Shown here one piece after another: positions 50,981 through 58,793 of a DNA stretch of 64,000 nt. A program made the translations under genes and the position numbers. Position 1 is the first letter of the stretch. Each line of letters opens with the position of its first letter. The notes under the pieces were generated by a model that was not told where the DNA came from, ran no database searches, and saw only the letters and a program-made list of their open reading frames with translations. The stretch comes from JANOSH01 sp031415695 (GTDB lineage Bacteria; Actinomycetota; Acidimicrobiia; Acidimicrobiales; Ilumatobacteraceae), in the NCBI GenBank assembly GCA_031415695.1, contig JANOSH010000046.1, positions 1 through 64,000 on the forward strand, given 5' to 3'.

Positions 50981-52030
50981 ATGAAGACCCGACTTCTCGT
51001 CGCTGCTGCGGTGGCCGTTACCGCAGTAGGAATTGGTACGGCCGCGCTCGCCGACCGGCCCCTCGATGCCGCCACCGGGCGCGCCCAGGCCGTCCGTGTG
51101 AAGGGTCCATGTTCGCGACCAAACCCCGACGTGCCGTCTGGGCCGTGCGGTGGCGTCCCGGTGTTTGGTGGCTGCCAGATTCTGCCCCCCAACAATCCGT
51201 GGAACCAAGACATTTCCGGGCTACCCGTTCACACCAATTCAGCCGGGTACCTCAACCGAATCAACTCGTTCAACAACAACCAGGCGGTGCCGCCGGTGGG
51301 TGGTCCGAATATCTGGCTCGACCTCGGAGCCGATTACGGCATTCCGTGGCGCGTTGTTCCTGCCAACCAGCCGCTCGTGCCCATCACGGGCTACCTCTAC
51401 CCGGTTGAGAGTGACCCCGGCCCCTACCCGTTCCCGCTCGACCAGCCCACCGAAGGCGGCGAAGATCGCCACGCCATCGTGCTGCAATCGGGAACCTGTA
51501 AGCTCTACGAACTCGGTGGAGCAGAACGTTCGGCCAACGGGTGGACAGCGGGAGTCGGTTCGATGTTCGACATGAACACCAACTCGTACCGCACGGAAGG
51601 CCACGTGTCGACCGATGCCGCCGGGTTGCCGATCTTCCCGGGATTGATCAAGGCATCCGAAGCCCGCGCCGGGCGCATCAACCACGCCATCCGCATGACC
51701 GTCGTGAGGACCCAGGCCGGCTACGTGTTTCCAGCCCGCCACTTCGCAAGCAGCTCAACTAACCCGAATGACCCGCCTATGGGTCTACGCCTACGTATGA
51801 AAGCCGGGACCGACCTGTCGAGTTTCAGCGGCGAGGCACGTGCCATCGGCGAAGCGCTCAAGAAGTACGGCGCCATCATTGCCGACCATGGCCCCAACTG
51901 GAAGTTGCACGGCGACCGTGACCCATCGTGGGCGGGCGGCAATGCCTACGACATCACCAAGCTGCCATCGAGTGTCTTCGAAGTCGTAGAAACCGGCGCC
52001 GTGATCAGGAACTGCACCCGCAACTGCTAG
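50981..52030 (+). CDS. Secreted protein of conserved unknown family
   Basis: A 349-residue exported protein. Signal peptide MKTRLLVAAAVAVTAVGIGTAA, cleavage near ALA-D. The mature part has four Cys (GPCSRPNPDVPSGPCGG, FGGCQILPPNNPWNQDIS) and a set of conserved short motifs: NPWNQDISGLPV, DRHAIVLQSGTCKLYELGG, HVSTDAAGLPIFPGLIK and GRINHAIRMTV. These are familiar from secreted proteins in Actinobacteria and Acidobacteria. Asp/His/Glu-rich motifs hint at an enzyme, but no family with known activity is recognised. Confidence 0.72.
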   Translation: MKTRLLVAAAVAVTAVGIGTAALADRPLDAATGRAQAVRVKGPCSRPNPDVPSGPCGGVPVFGGCQILPPNNPWNQDISGLPVHTNSAGYLNRINSFNNNQAVPPVGGPNIWLDLGADYGIPWRVVPANQPLVPITGYLYPVESDPGPYPFPLDQPTEGGEDRHAIVLQSGTCKLYELGGAERSANGWTAGVGSMFDMNTNSYRTEGHVSTDAAGLPIFPGLIKASEARAGRINHAIRMTVVRTQAGYVFPARHFASSSTNPNDPPMGLRLRMKAGTDLSSFSGEARAIGEALKKYGAIIADHGPNWKLHGDRDPSWAGGNAYDITKLPSSVFEVVETGAVIRNCTRNC

Positions 52031-52070
52031 CCGTTTGCTTAGGCGCTCAATCGCCTGCCACATGTGGTGG

Positions 52071-52097
52071 TTGACACACACACACAGCGCATAGTGC
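52071..52097 (+). promoter_or_regulatory. TTGACA fused to (CA)n upstream of ricin-type lectin gene
   Basis: TTGACA (52071-52076) merges into a (AC)6.5 tract (52074-52086) and is followed by CATAGTGC with TAGTGC at 52092-52097. The spacer is 15 nt, so adding one CA unit would reach the 17-nt optimum. The predicted transcript would start at or near the ATG (52102), i.e. be leaderless. Confidence 0.5.
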
Positions 52098-52101
52098 TGA
52101 T

Positions 52102-52725
52102 ATGCATTCTGCGACGCATCGGATCCTGGCTGTCGGGGTTGTGGTCGGATTGGCCATGTCGATCCTGGTTGCGGCAGGACCCCCAGCGAGCGCCGAGCCG
52201 CTTGGTACAGTGGTCAACGTGAACTCGGGCCGATGCCTCGGTGTGAACTACTCGTCGCATGCTGATGGCACGTGGGCCAACCAGTGGGACTGTATCGGTG
52301 CTGCATCCCAAAGTTGGACCGTTCAGAAGGTAACGGGGAACCAATATCGCATTATAAACGCCAACTCGGGGCGGTGCCTCGGTGTGATTGGTGGGCCCGG
52401 TGCCACCAACCCCGGCGCGCATGTCGAACAGTGGCAATGCGTTTCGTCGGCATACACCAACCAGCTCTGGCTGTTTATCAATCTTGGCGGAAACTACTAC
52501 CAGATCCGTGCCGTTCACAGCGGAATGTGTATGGGCGTCGACTACAGCTACACGGGCAACATCGTCGCGAACGTCTCGCCACCCGGCTACGGCATCAATC
52601 AATGGCCGTGCCTGACCGGTTCCGCCCCTGGTGGGGCCCACCCGGCACAAACATGGCTGGTTTCCTCGTTACCAACCGGGTGTCGACCTCGGCTCAGGTT
52701 TCAAAGGCGTCCTGATGGTCGGTAA
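52102..52725 (+). CDS. Secreted ricin-B-type (R-type) lectin
   Basis: A 207-residue exported protein. Signal peptide RILAVGVVVGLAMSILVAA, cleavage near ASA-E. The mature part is a beta-trefoil ricin-B domain: NVNSGRCLGVNYSS, QWDCIGAASQSW, NANSGRCLGVIG, QWQCVSSAYTNQLW, AVHSGMCMGVDYS and QWPCLTG, the three QxW repeats. It probably binds galactose-type glycans outside the cell. The last ~19 residues after the third repeat (LPTGCRPRLRFQRRPDGR) look out of frame; the next frame reads a plausible continuation. Confidence 0.78.
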   Translation: MHSATHRILAVGVVVGLAMSILVAAGPPASAEPLGTVVNVNSGRCLGVNYSSHADGTWANQWDCIGAASQSWTVQKVTGNQYRIINANSGRCLGVIGGPGATNPGAHVEQWQCVSSAYTNQLWLFINLGGNYYQIRAVHSGMCMGVDYSYTGNIVANVSPPGYGINQWPCLTGSAPGGAHPAQTWLVSSLPTGCRPRLRFQRRPDGR

Positions 52726-53005
52726 GGGCTCCGCCACCGTCCAATTCGGTACCGACGACCTGTTGTTCCAAGCGGTCGCGCCGCCCGACAAGGATGGCCC
52801 CGCCAAGGCTCTTAAAATAGCGCGGGGACTAGTAAAGGAACTCGCCGAAACCACTAAACCTGGAATCGCGCCACCTGATAACGCACCACCCGAAATCGAC
52901 TACCCCGACGCCACGTCCGTGCCCCAACAGACAAGCCCTCCCTACCCCACACCACCGGACCCAAACCCGGCCAAAGGCATGGACCCGAACGACGCCCCGA
53001 AGTAG
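52715..53005 (+). CDS. Small ORF or frameshifted tail of the lectin gene
   Basis: A 96-residue frame beginning GKGSATVQFGTDDLLFQAV and ending in a Pro-rich tail (PPDPNPAKGMDPNDAPK). The same frame is protein-like already upstream (GVDLGSGFKGVLM), overlapping the end of the lectin frame. It may be a separate short gene, the shifted C-terminus of the lectin, or a fragment of another gene. No family recognised. Confidence 0.35.
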   Translation: MVGKGSATVQFGTDDLLFQAVAPPDKDGPAKALKIARGLVKELAETTKPGIAPPDNAPPEIDYPDATSVPQQTSPPYPTPPDPNPAKGMDPNDAPK

Positions 53006-53090
53006 CAACGGGCCGGCCTCGATGCTGCTGATGCGAGGTTCCCCAGCCGATGAGCTTCTAGTACTAGGCCAGGAACCGCCCTCGTCCGCC

Positions 53091-53115
53091 TCATAGTTAT
53101 ATGATAGTCCTATGA
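53091..53115. promoter_or_regulatory. Palindromic operator overlapping the RHH antitoxin start
   Basis: TCATAG (53091-53096) and CTATGA (53110-53115) flank an AT-rich centre containing TATATGATAG. The right arm includes the antitoxin ATG at 53112. Short overlapping palindromes at the start codon are typical of autoregulated ribbon-helix-helix antitoxins. Confidence 0.55.
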
Positions 53116-53381
53116 GTCTTCGTTCGGTTATGCTGCAACTTCGACCCGACCAGATTGAGCAACTCGACGTTGTTGCCCGACAACGAGGTGCATCTCGTTC
53201 AAGCCTGGTCCGCGACGCTGTAGACGCTTCGCTTCGACCACTCGGTTCACAGGCTGTAGCCGAACTCTACGCCGCCGCATACCCCGAACCGGTCGCCGGT
53301 ACTGACGAGTGGGGCGACCTCGATGCATGGCATACCGCCGCCGCCACAGCCCGCGTCGCAGGTGCACGTGACGCCTGGTGA
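53112..53381 (+). CDS. RHH antitoxin
   Basis: An 89-residue ribbon-helix-helix protein (LRSVMLQLRPDQIEQLDVVA, then ASRSSLVRDAVDASL) with a C-terminal toxin-binding tail ending GDLDAWHTAAATARVAGARDAW. Its stop overlaps the toxin GTG start (GTGA). It is the intact relative of the decayed antitoxin at about 5.0 kb. Confidence 0.88.
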   Translation: MSLRSVMLQLRPDQIEQLDVVARQRGASRSSLVRDAVDASLRPLGSQAVAELYAAAYPEPVAGTDEWGDLDAWHTAAATARVAGARDAW

Positions 53382-53698
53382 GGCAGCTTCCCGGATGGGC
53401 TGAATTGTGGTGGACCGATTTCGAGGACGCCGGCCGACGACCAGCGCTTGTGCTCACTCGCCCCGAAGCCGCCCGGCTGCTACCACGGCTGTTAGTGGCG
53501 CCCGCGACCACGAACGTCCGCGGGTTGCCTTCTGAGGTGGCCCTCGACGTTACCGATGGTGTCGACCGGAACTGCGTACTCAACCTCGACACTCCCGAAC
53601 TGGTCGACCGTTTTGCGTTGGTCGAGTACATCGCCACACTGTCGGTAACCCGATGGGACGAAGTCTGCACGGCCCTTGCTCGAGCCATCAACTGCTAG
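53378..53698 (+). CDS. MazF/PemK-like toxin
   Basis: A 106-residue toxin: PGWAELWWTDFEDAGRRPAL resembles RGEIWWVD...GHRPVL of MazF/PemK ribonucleases; then LLVAPATTNVRGLPSEVAL, and the conserved LNLDTPELVDRFAL, LSVTRWDEV. MazF family members cleave RNA in a sequence-specific way. Paired with the upstream RHH antitoxin, and convergent, with 4 nt overlap, with the M24 peptidase gene. Confidence 0.87.
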   Translation: MRQLPGWAELWWTDFEDAGRRPALVLTRPEAARLLPRLLVAPATTNVRGLPSEVALDVTDGVDRNCVLNLDTPELVDRFALVEYIATLSVTRWDEVCTALARAINC

Positions 53699-54885
53699 CC
53701 CAATCGGTCGTCGAACCCGTAACTGTTCATTACCTCGACGCCGGTGCTCGTGACCAGTAGCTGGTCTTCAAGCTTCACCCCTTGGTGCAACTCGGCCGAC
53801 CCGACATAGCTTTCAACGCAGAACACCATTCCCGGCTCGAATCCACCGGCAAGCGGGTACGGCTCGCCGGGCGTTGCAAACGGCAGATTCGGAAACTCCC
53901 CCGACATGCCGAGCCCGTGACCAATGCAGTAGTACCGGCTCGCCTGGTTCTCGGGCGGCACAGGCCATGCGTGGCGGGCAACGTCCTCGAAGGAAACACC
54001 GAGACGGATGAGCGACGTGTTGTGAGCGAGCTGTTCTCGCGCACGGGCGTACAGCGTTCTTTGTGCCCCTGTCGGTCGCTTGTCGCCCACTAGGAACGTG
54101 CGCGAGAAGTCGACTGAGTAGCCATCGAACGCCGTGGCGTCGGTATCTAGGCAAACCAGGTCGCCAGCCTCGATAACGCGCTCGTTGCATTCCTGAAAAT
54201 ACGGGTAGGTGCGCTCGCCGCTTTGCATCAGGCGAGACACCACATACTGCCCGTTAGCGGCAATGAAGGGCTGATGAAAGCGGGACCACGCCTCGGCTTC
54301 GGTAACGCCCGGGCGAAGTTCGGCTTCGAACTCCGCTACTGCTGATTCCACCCGTCGCATCGCCTCGCGCATGAACGCTACTTCGAGCGGTGTCTTGATA
54401 CGGCGCGCCGCGCAAAACACCGCGTCGGCATCGGTGAGCGAGAACCCGACAGCTCTGAGGGCGTCGGCCGTTTCGAACCGGAATCGGTCGATGGCCAGCG
54501 GACCGATAGGGAGACCATGCTCGGTGAGAATTTCAGCAACCTCAGTCGCCAGCGCCGCCGATTGATTCGCGACTGCGCCGTTGCTGCTAACAAAACACAG
54601 GCCACGAGCAGCTCGAACCTCGTCGATTGTCGGCAACGCCGCGGACAAATGTTCGCCTCCGAAGAAGTCGAAAAGAACTACCGGACCGTCGGCCAAAACG
54701 AGCAAGTAACGCGCCGGAGTTCTGGTGCTGAAGATGGTCATGTTTGACGCGCCGGTGGCGTATTGGATGTTGACCGGGTCGGTGACGAGTAGGGCCTCAA
54801 CATCGTTGGTAGTCATGGCGGCGCGGGTTCGGGCCAACCTCGATTCGTATAACTCGTCACGAAGAACGTCAGAACCAAATTCCAT
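53695..54885 (-). CDS. M24-family aminopeptidase (Xaa-Pro dipeptidase-like)
   Basis: About 396 residues from the ATG at 54885. The creatinase-like N-terminal domain (MTTNDVEALLVTDPVNIQYA) is followed by the pita-bread catalytic domain. Metal ligands can be placed as D in LDTDATAFDGYSVDFSRTFL, H in IGHGLGMSGEFP, E in VFCVESYVG and E in VKLEDQLLV. Likely a Xaa-Pro peptidase or related hydrolase. It is bracketed on both sides by RHH/MazF-like modules that point toward it. Confidence 0.9.
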   Translation of the reverse strand: MEFGSDVLRDELYESRLARTRAAMTTNDVEALLVTDPVNIQYATGASNMTIFSTRTPARYLLVLADGPVVLFDFFGGEHLSAALPTIDEVRAARGLCFVSSNGAVANQSAALATEVAEILTEHGLPIGPLAIDRFRFETADALRAVGFSLTDADAVFCAARRIKTPLEVAFMREAMRRVESAVAEFEAELRPGVTEAEAWSRFHQPFIAANGQYVVSRLMQSGERTYPYFQECNERVIEAGDLVCLDTDATAFDGYSVDFSRTFLVGDKRPTGAQRTLYARAREQLAHNTSLIRLGVSFEDVARHAWPVPPENQASRYYCIGHGLGMSGEFPNLPFATPGEPYPLAGGFEPGMVFCVESYVGSAELHQGVKLEDQLLVTSTGVEVMNSYGFDDRLG

Positions 54886-54901
54886 GGCGGTGGACCGTCG
54901 T

Positions 54902-55222
54902 TCAGCAATCAGCCGAGGCCCGCAGGGCATCACAAAAGTCGGACTGTCGATCGGCCCCTAACGAGCCGACGCGCTCGGACAGGAGACCGCGCCAACGAAC
55001 GGACAAGAGGTTGTCGAACGAGGCGGCACACTCGACGCTCAACCCTTCGGCCGCGCCGAGGGCAACCTCGGTTGGGATACCACGGATGGTACGACTAACC
55101 GGGGCGACCACAATGGTCGACAACACGGGAATCGCCTCGGATCGGGTTACGACGAGCACGGGCCGACGCTGCTCGGCCGCCACGGCCCACCAAATTTCGC
55201 CTCGGGCTGGAATCGTCACCAC
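54902..55222 (-). CDS. MazF/PemK-like toxin
   Basis: A 106-residue MazF-family protein: VTIPARGEIWWAVAAEQRRPVL, STIVVAPVSRTIRGIPTEVAL, and SFDNLLSVRWRGLLSERVGSL with the typical D-N-L and LS-x-R. Its start overlaps the antitoxin gene by 7 nt. Distant from the toxin at 53378 (shared RGIPTEVAL/RGLPSEVAL pattern). Confidence 0.88.
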   Translation of the reverse strand: MVTIPARGEIWWAVAAEQRRPVLVVTRSEAIPVLSTIVVAPVSRTIRGIPTEVALGAAEGLSVECAASFDNLLSVRWRGLLSERVGSLGADRQSDFCDALRASADC

Positions 55223-55464
55223 GGTTCCTGAAGGATCATGTCGAGAGCCGCCCGATCGGCGCCACCAACCTCGACATCGGTCTGCGGCACTCGGACGTAA
55301 CCTTGCACAATTTCAGCACCGATTCGCTGGCGGGTCTTACGCTCGATCAATGCAACAAGCGCCTCGCGCACAAACTCAGACCGGTTCTGCAACTCGTTCC
55401 AGCCGATCACCGTGTCGACCTGAATCAGCAAGTCGTCATCAATTCGTGTCACCAATTGTGCCAT
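55216..55464 (-). CDS. RHH antitoxin
   Basis: An 82-residue ribbon-helix-helix antitoxin: AQLVTRIDDDLLIQVDTVI, then NRSEFVREALVALIER, with C-terminal tail VEVGGADRAALDMILQEPW for toxin binding. First gene of the second module, same strand as its toxin. Its upstream region contains a family 2 palindrome (55531-55596). Confidence 0.87.
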   Translation of the reverse strand: MAQLVTRIDDDLLIQVDTVIGWNELQNRSEFVREALVALIERKTRQRIGAEIVQGYVRVPQTDVEVGGADRAALDMILQEPW

Positions 55465-55530
55465 ACAGACAGCATAACAAAACGCAATGCGTATGAGGGT
55501 GGAGAATGGTCGTTGGTCGTGGGCTAATAC

Positions 55531-55596
55531 GGTCCTCTCCCACTGCGAAGGCTAATAAGCGACCCACGAGATGCATCTCTGAGGTGCGAGAGGACT
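55531..55596 (+). repeat. ~75-nt palindromic repeat, family 2 copy 2
   Basis: GGTCCTCTCCCACTGCGAA at the left and GAGGTGCGAGAGGACT at the right pair as a long imperfect hairpin, followed by TTTTTT. It lies between divergent genes (antitoxin and metallopeptidase), a place where no terminator is expected, which argues for a dispersed element rather than a purpose-built terminator. Confidence 0.7.
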
Positions 55597-55650
55597 AATT
55601 TTTTGAGGTACTTTCCAGCGGCACACGCGACCGGGCTATTTTCTTTAGGC

Positions 55651-55687
55651 TTGACAATGTGTGTGTGTGTGTGTGTGACTCTTGACA
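55651..55687 (+). promoter_or_regulatory. TTGACA fused to (TG)10 upstream of metallopeptidase gene
   Basis: TTGACA (55651-55656) is followed after one base by a 20-nt TG tract (55658-55677) and then ACTCTTGACACATG. A second TTGACA lies at 55682-55687. No clear -10 hexamer sits at the standard distance, which may mean that the present repeat length is an off or weak state. Confidence 0.45.
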
Positions 55688-55688
55688 C

Positions 55689-56297
55689 ATGCTAATGCGC
55701 TGCTTACGGAGGGTCATAGCAGCGACCCTCCTCTGTTCTTCTCTAGTCCTAGTCGCTGCCGCTCCAGCGGGGGCTGGCAATGTAGGGTCGACGGCTTGTG
55801 GTGGCACGCCTCGAACCTGCGCGAGCTTAAGCTGGTACTCGGGCGGACTGTATCGGATGCTCATTCATCCATCCGTTGGCTACAACATGGTGATAGAACT
55901 CCAGTGGGTAATGGCGAACTCATATCCGAGTGCAACAACACATCTGGAGATGTCCAGAACGTACAGTTCCACGTCGTGGGAGGTGAGAGCGGCAACCACT
56001 AACCAACCGCTTGCCCCGTACGTCGGTTGGGTTGAATGCATGCCTGGATCGGTAACGACGGGCTCGCATCCCAACCTGCGGTGCGCATACCAGTACCTGT
56101 GGTTGAACTCTGCGACGCTCGACACCGTCAGTGGGGATTCAAACTACCTTGCGGGCATTGCGTGTCACGAGATCGGCCATTCCGTGAGTCTTCGCCACTC
56201 ATCCGAAGCAGCGTCGTGCATGCAATCTCCTGCCATTGCATTCCAATGGTTTCCGACGAACCACGACAGAGTCCACCTGGCAGCGAGGTACACCTAA
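55689..56297 (+). CDS. Small secreted zinc metallopeptidase-like protein
   Basis: About 202 residues (ATG at 55689; a second ATG two codons on). Signal peptide CLRRVIAATLLCSSLVLVAA, cleavage near AGA-G. The zinc motif HEIGHSVSLRH follows the metzincin spacing, but with Ser in the usual Gly position, and is followed by SCMQ, a possible Met-turn. Four Cys may form disulfides. It overlaps the next gene as TAATG. Substrate unknown; likely a secreted peptidase. Confidence 0.7.
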   Translation: MLMRCLRRVIAATLLCSSLVLVAAAPAGAGNVGSTACGGTPRTCASLSWYSGGLYRMLIHPSVGYNMVIELQWVMANSYPSATTHLEMSRTYSSTSWEVRAATTNQPLAPYVGWVECMPGSVTTGSHPNLRCAYQYLWLNSATLDTVSGDSNYLAGIACHEIGHSVSLRHSSEAASCMQSPAIAFQWFPTNHDRVHLAARYT

Positions 56298-56890
56298 TGA
56301 CCGTTCGACGATGGATTGGCTCTGCGATTGTCGCCTCAGCCGTGCTGGGTAGCACCGCCTGCCGACAAGCCGAACCGAGCGCCACAGCGACAGACTTCGC
56401 TGGCGACGGCGGCTCAGAGATCGAGTACTACAACACCGCTGACGACATGCTGACCAAGGTCGACAAGGTAGTCGTCGGTCGGGTAGTGCGAGTTGTGCGG
56501 GGGCCACAGTCTGCAGAATTCAGCACGGCGAGAGTCTTCGTTGAAGACCGGCGTTCCAAGTCGCAGGTAGAAGTGGGGTTCGTACTGAGCTTGCCAGAAG
56601 CCGCCGACCAGACGTTTGCCGAGTTGCGGACCGCACTCCCCAAAGCGGATGCCGTTTGGATGCTGCGTAGCGTCGAGAAGTATTTGCCAGGGGTATACCG
56701 CGTTGCCAACACCGCCTCGATCGTAGAAAAAGCGCCAGATGGCACCAGTCAGCCAGCCTTCTATCGGTCGACAGCCGAGCAGGCACGAGCAGGCGTGGCG
56801 CCGACTGAGCATCGGGCACTCATCGAGGAACTGGTGAAAACTCGTTTCGACGACCTCGCGGCCCGAGCGGAGAAGCTCGCCAAGTCGTAA
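56297..56890 (+). CDS. Predicted lipoprotein, unknown function
   Basis: A 197-residue lipoprotein with signal peptide RRWIGSAIVASAVLGSTAC (lipobox GSTAC). The body (ADDMLTKVDKVVVGRVVRVV, then RVFVEDRRSKSQVEVGFVLS) has a beta-barrel-like pattern, followed by a helical tail. Translationally coupled to the secreted metallopeptidase and so perhaps its partner or inhibitor; this is inference from position only. Confidence 0.7.
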   Translation: MTVRRWIGSAIVASAVLGSTACRQAEPSATATDFAGDGGSEIEYYNTADDMLTKVDKVVVGRVVRVVRGPQSAEFSTARVFVEDRRSKSQVEVGFVLSLPEAADQTFAELRTALPKADAVWMLRSVEKYLPGVYRVANTASIVEKAPDGTSQPAFYRSTAEQARAGVAPTEHRALIEELVKTRFDDLAARAEKLAKS

Positions 56891-56931
56891 CACCGGGCCG
56901 AGCCAACCGGTGCGCTAAGAATGGCCGCACC

Positions 56932-58038
56932 ATGAGACTCACCCATCTCGAACTGCGGCGGGCACGATTGCCCTTGGTCGCACCGTTTCGTACGTCGTTC
57001 GGTATCGAGACCTACCGCGACGTGTTGTATGTGCGAGCGCTTGGTCCCGACACCCAGGGTTGGGGTGAATGCGTTGCGATGGACGAACCGTTGTACTCGT
57101 CGGAATACGTCGACAGCGCGCAGGTCGTTATCCGCCGATTTCTTGCACCCCGGCTCGATCTCGGCAACATTCGAGCTGGCGATCTACATCGTTTGATGGC
57201 CCCGGTTCGTGGTCACCCCATGGCGAAGGCCGCCCTCGAGGCCGCCGTCCTTGATGCCGACCTGCGGGCATCGGGCGAGTCGCTATCGAGCCGGCTCGGC
57301 GCCACTAAATCACGAGTTCCATCAGGAGTTTCGATCGGCATTCACGACTCGGTTGGCGCGCTGCTCGACACCGTTGGCGCCTACCTCGCCGAGGGATACC
57401 TGCGTATCAAACTCAAGATAGAGCCCGGCAACGACGTAGCCCAGGTGCGAGCTGTTCGGGAACGATTCGGTGACGTGCTGCTACAGGTCGACGCCAACGC
57501 GGCCTACACCGTCGCCGACGCTGAACACCTCGCCAAGCTCGACCAGTTCGACCTGTTGCTCATCGAACAGCCACTCGCCGAAGACGACGTCCTTAGCCAC
57601 GCAGCATTGGCCCGCCTTATCCGCACGCCCATCTGTCTGGACGAATCAATCGTGTCGGCACAGTCGGCCACCGATGCCATCGCGCTGGGCGCGTGCAGCA
57701 TCATCAACATCAAACCGGGCCGCGTTGGTGGGTACCTTGAAGCACTCAAGATCCACGATCTGTGCGTTGCCCAAGGTGTCGCCGTGTGGTGTGGCGGAAT
57801 GTTGGAAACCGGTATCGGCCGCGCCGCGAATCTGGCCCTGGCCGCGCTACCAGGCTTCACGCTTCCCGGCGATATCTCCGCGTCCCGTCGCTACTTTCAC
57901 CGAGACGTAACCGAACCGTTCGAGCTAGTCGACGGCCATATCGACGTGCCCACGGGCGCGGGCATCGGCGTCGACCCGATCATGGACATTCTCGACGAAT
58001 TCACCACGTCGGTCGAGACCATTGCGCTCGGCAACTGA
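56932..58038 (+). CDS. menC: o-Succinylbenzoate synthase / N-acylamino acid racemase-like (enolase superfamily)
   Basis: A 368-residue enolase-superfamily enzyme. The catalytic KxK motif is in RIKLKIEPG, metal ligands in DANAAYT, LIEQPL and LDESI, and the second base in NIKPGRVGG with WCGGMLETGIGRAANLAL. This matches the MenC2/NAAAR subgroup, giving o-succinylbenzoate for menaquinone synthesis or racemising N-acyl amino acids. No other men genes are nearby, so the biosynthetic role is probable but not certain. Its 3' end overlaps the convergent glycosyltransferase by 114 nt. Confidence 0.83.
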   Translation: MRLTHLELRRARLPLVAPFRTSFGIETYRDVLYVRALGPDTQGWGECVAMDEPLYSSEYVDSAQVVIRRFLAPRLDLGNIRAGDLHRLMAPVRGHPMAKAALEAAVLDADLRASGESLSSRLGATKSRVPSGVSIGIHDSVGALLDTVGAYLAEGYLRIKLKIEPGNDVAQVRAVRERFGDVLLQVDANAAYTVADAEHLAKLDQFDLLLIEQPLAEDDVLSHAALARLIRTPICLDESIVSAQSATDAIALGACSIINIKPGRVGGYLEALKIHDLCVAQGVAVWCGGMLETGIGRAANLALAALPGFTLPGDISASRRYFHRDVTEPFELVDGHIDVPTGAGIGVDPIMDILDEFTTSVETIALGN

Positions 58039-58731
58039 GCTGCCCCGAGCGTGGCGCAGCGTCACATGCATCATGTGATAGCCAGCAAGAAGCGACCCGC
58101 GAACCGTACCCGACACCTTCGATTCGCCTTCTTGGCGCACCTGCCAGGTGATGGGTGCTTCCACGATTCGATGCCGCCGCTTGGCCATCTTCACCGTCAT
58201 CTCGGTGGGCCACCCGAACGTCATTTCTTTCATATCGAGTTCGTTGAGATGGGCAAGGCGAATGGCCCGATACGGCCCGAGATCGGTGACCGAAATGCGG
58301 TACAGCACACGAACCAAACCGGCGAGGACCTTGTTGCCCACTCGCTGGTGTGGATGCATGGAATCGCCCGCAATGGTGCCCAGGGCCCGCGAGCCGAGCA
58401 CCATGTCGGCCTCGTCGTCGAGGATTGGTTGCACTAGGCGCATCATTTCGTCGGGGCGACAACTGTGGTCTCCATCGATAAACACCACAATGTCGGCACC
58501 GACATCAGTTGCGGCCCGGGTACCTGCTGCACACGCATGCCCGTACCCGGGGCGGGGTTCGCTAACCACCATTGCGCCAGCTACCAGGGCCTCGGCCGCG
58601 GTGGAATCGGTAGAGCCATTGTCGACCACAATGATGGTGTGCGCGGGAGTACGGCGAAGCTCGGCAACGAGCGTTTCGATATTGCCGGCCTCGTTACGAG
58701 CCGGGATGATCACCGCAATGTGAACAGACAT
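57925..58731 (-). CDS. Family 2 glycosyltransferase
   Basis: A 268-residue GT-A enzyme: IAVIIPARNEAGNIETLVAE, TIIVVDNGSTDSTAAEA, IVVFIDGDHSCRPDEM (DxD-like metal motif) and VLGSRALG, then FGWPTEMTVKMAKR. This is the dolichol-phosphate-mannose synthase-like group that transfers a sugar to a lipid carrier. The C-terminal ~35 codons overlap the menC-like gene; the true stop may be as given. Divergent from the metallophosphoesterase. Confidence 0.88.
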   Translation of the reverse strand: MSVHIAVIIPARNEAGNIETLVAELRRTPAHTIIVVDNGSTDSTAAEALVAGAMVVSEPRPGYGHACAAGTRAATDVGADIVVFIDGDHSCRPDEMMRLVQPILDDEADMVLGSRALGTIAGDSMHPHQRVGNKVLAGLVRVLYRISVTDLGPYRAIRLAHLNELDMKEMTFGWPTEMTVKMAKRRHRIVEAPITWQVRQEGESKVSGTVRGSLLAGYHMMHVTLRHARGSSVAERNGLDRRGEFVENVHDRVDADARARGHVDMAVD

Positions 58732-58793
58732 GGCTACCTAAGTGTACGTTCCCGTTCACGTTTTGGACGTCGAAGCCCGGGTACCCTTGGACC

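Noticed and set aside
55465..55694. tRNA or other known RNA gene in the gaps with hairpins
   Set aside because: No cloverleaf, CCA end or T-loop signature was found here or in any other gap; the hairpins match the family 2 repeats instead.
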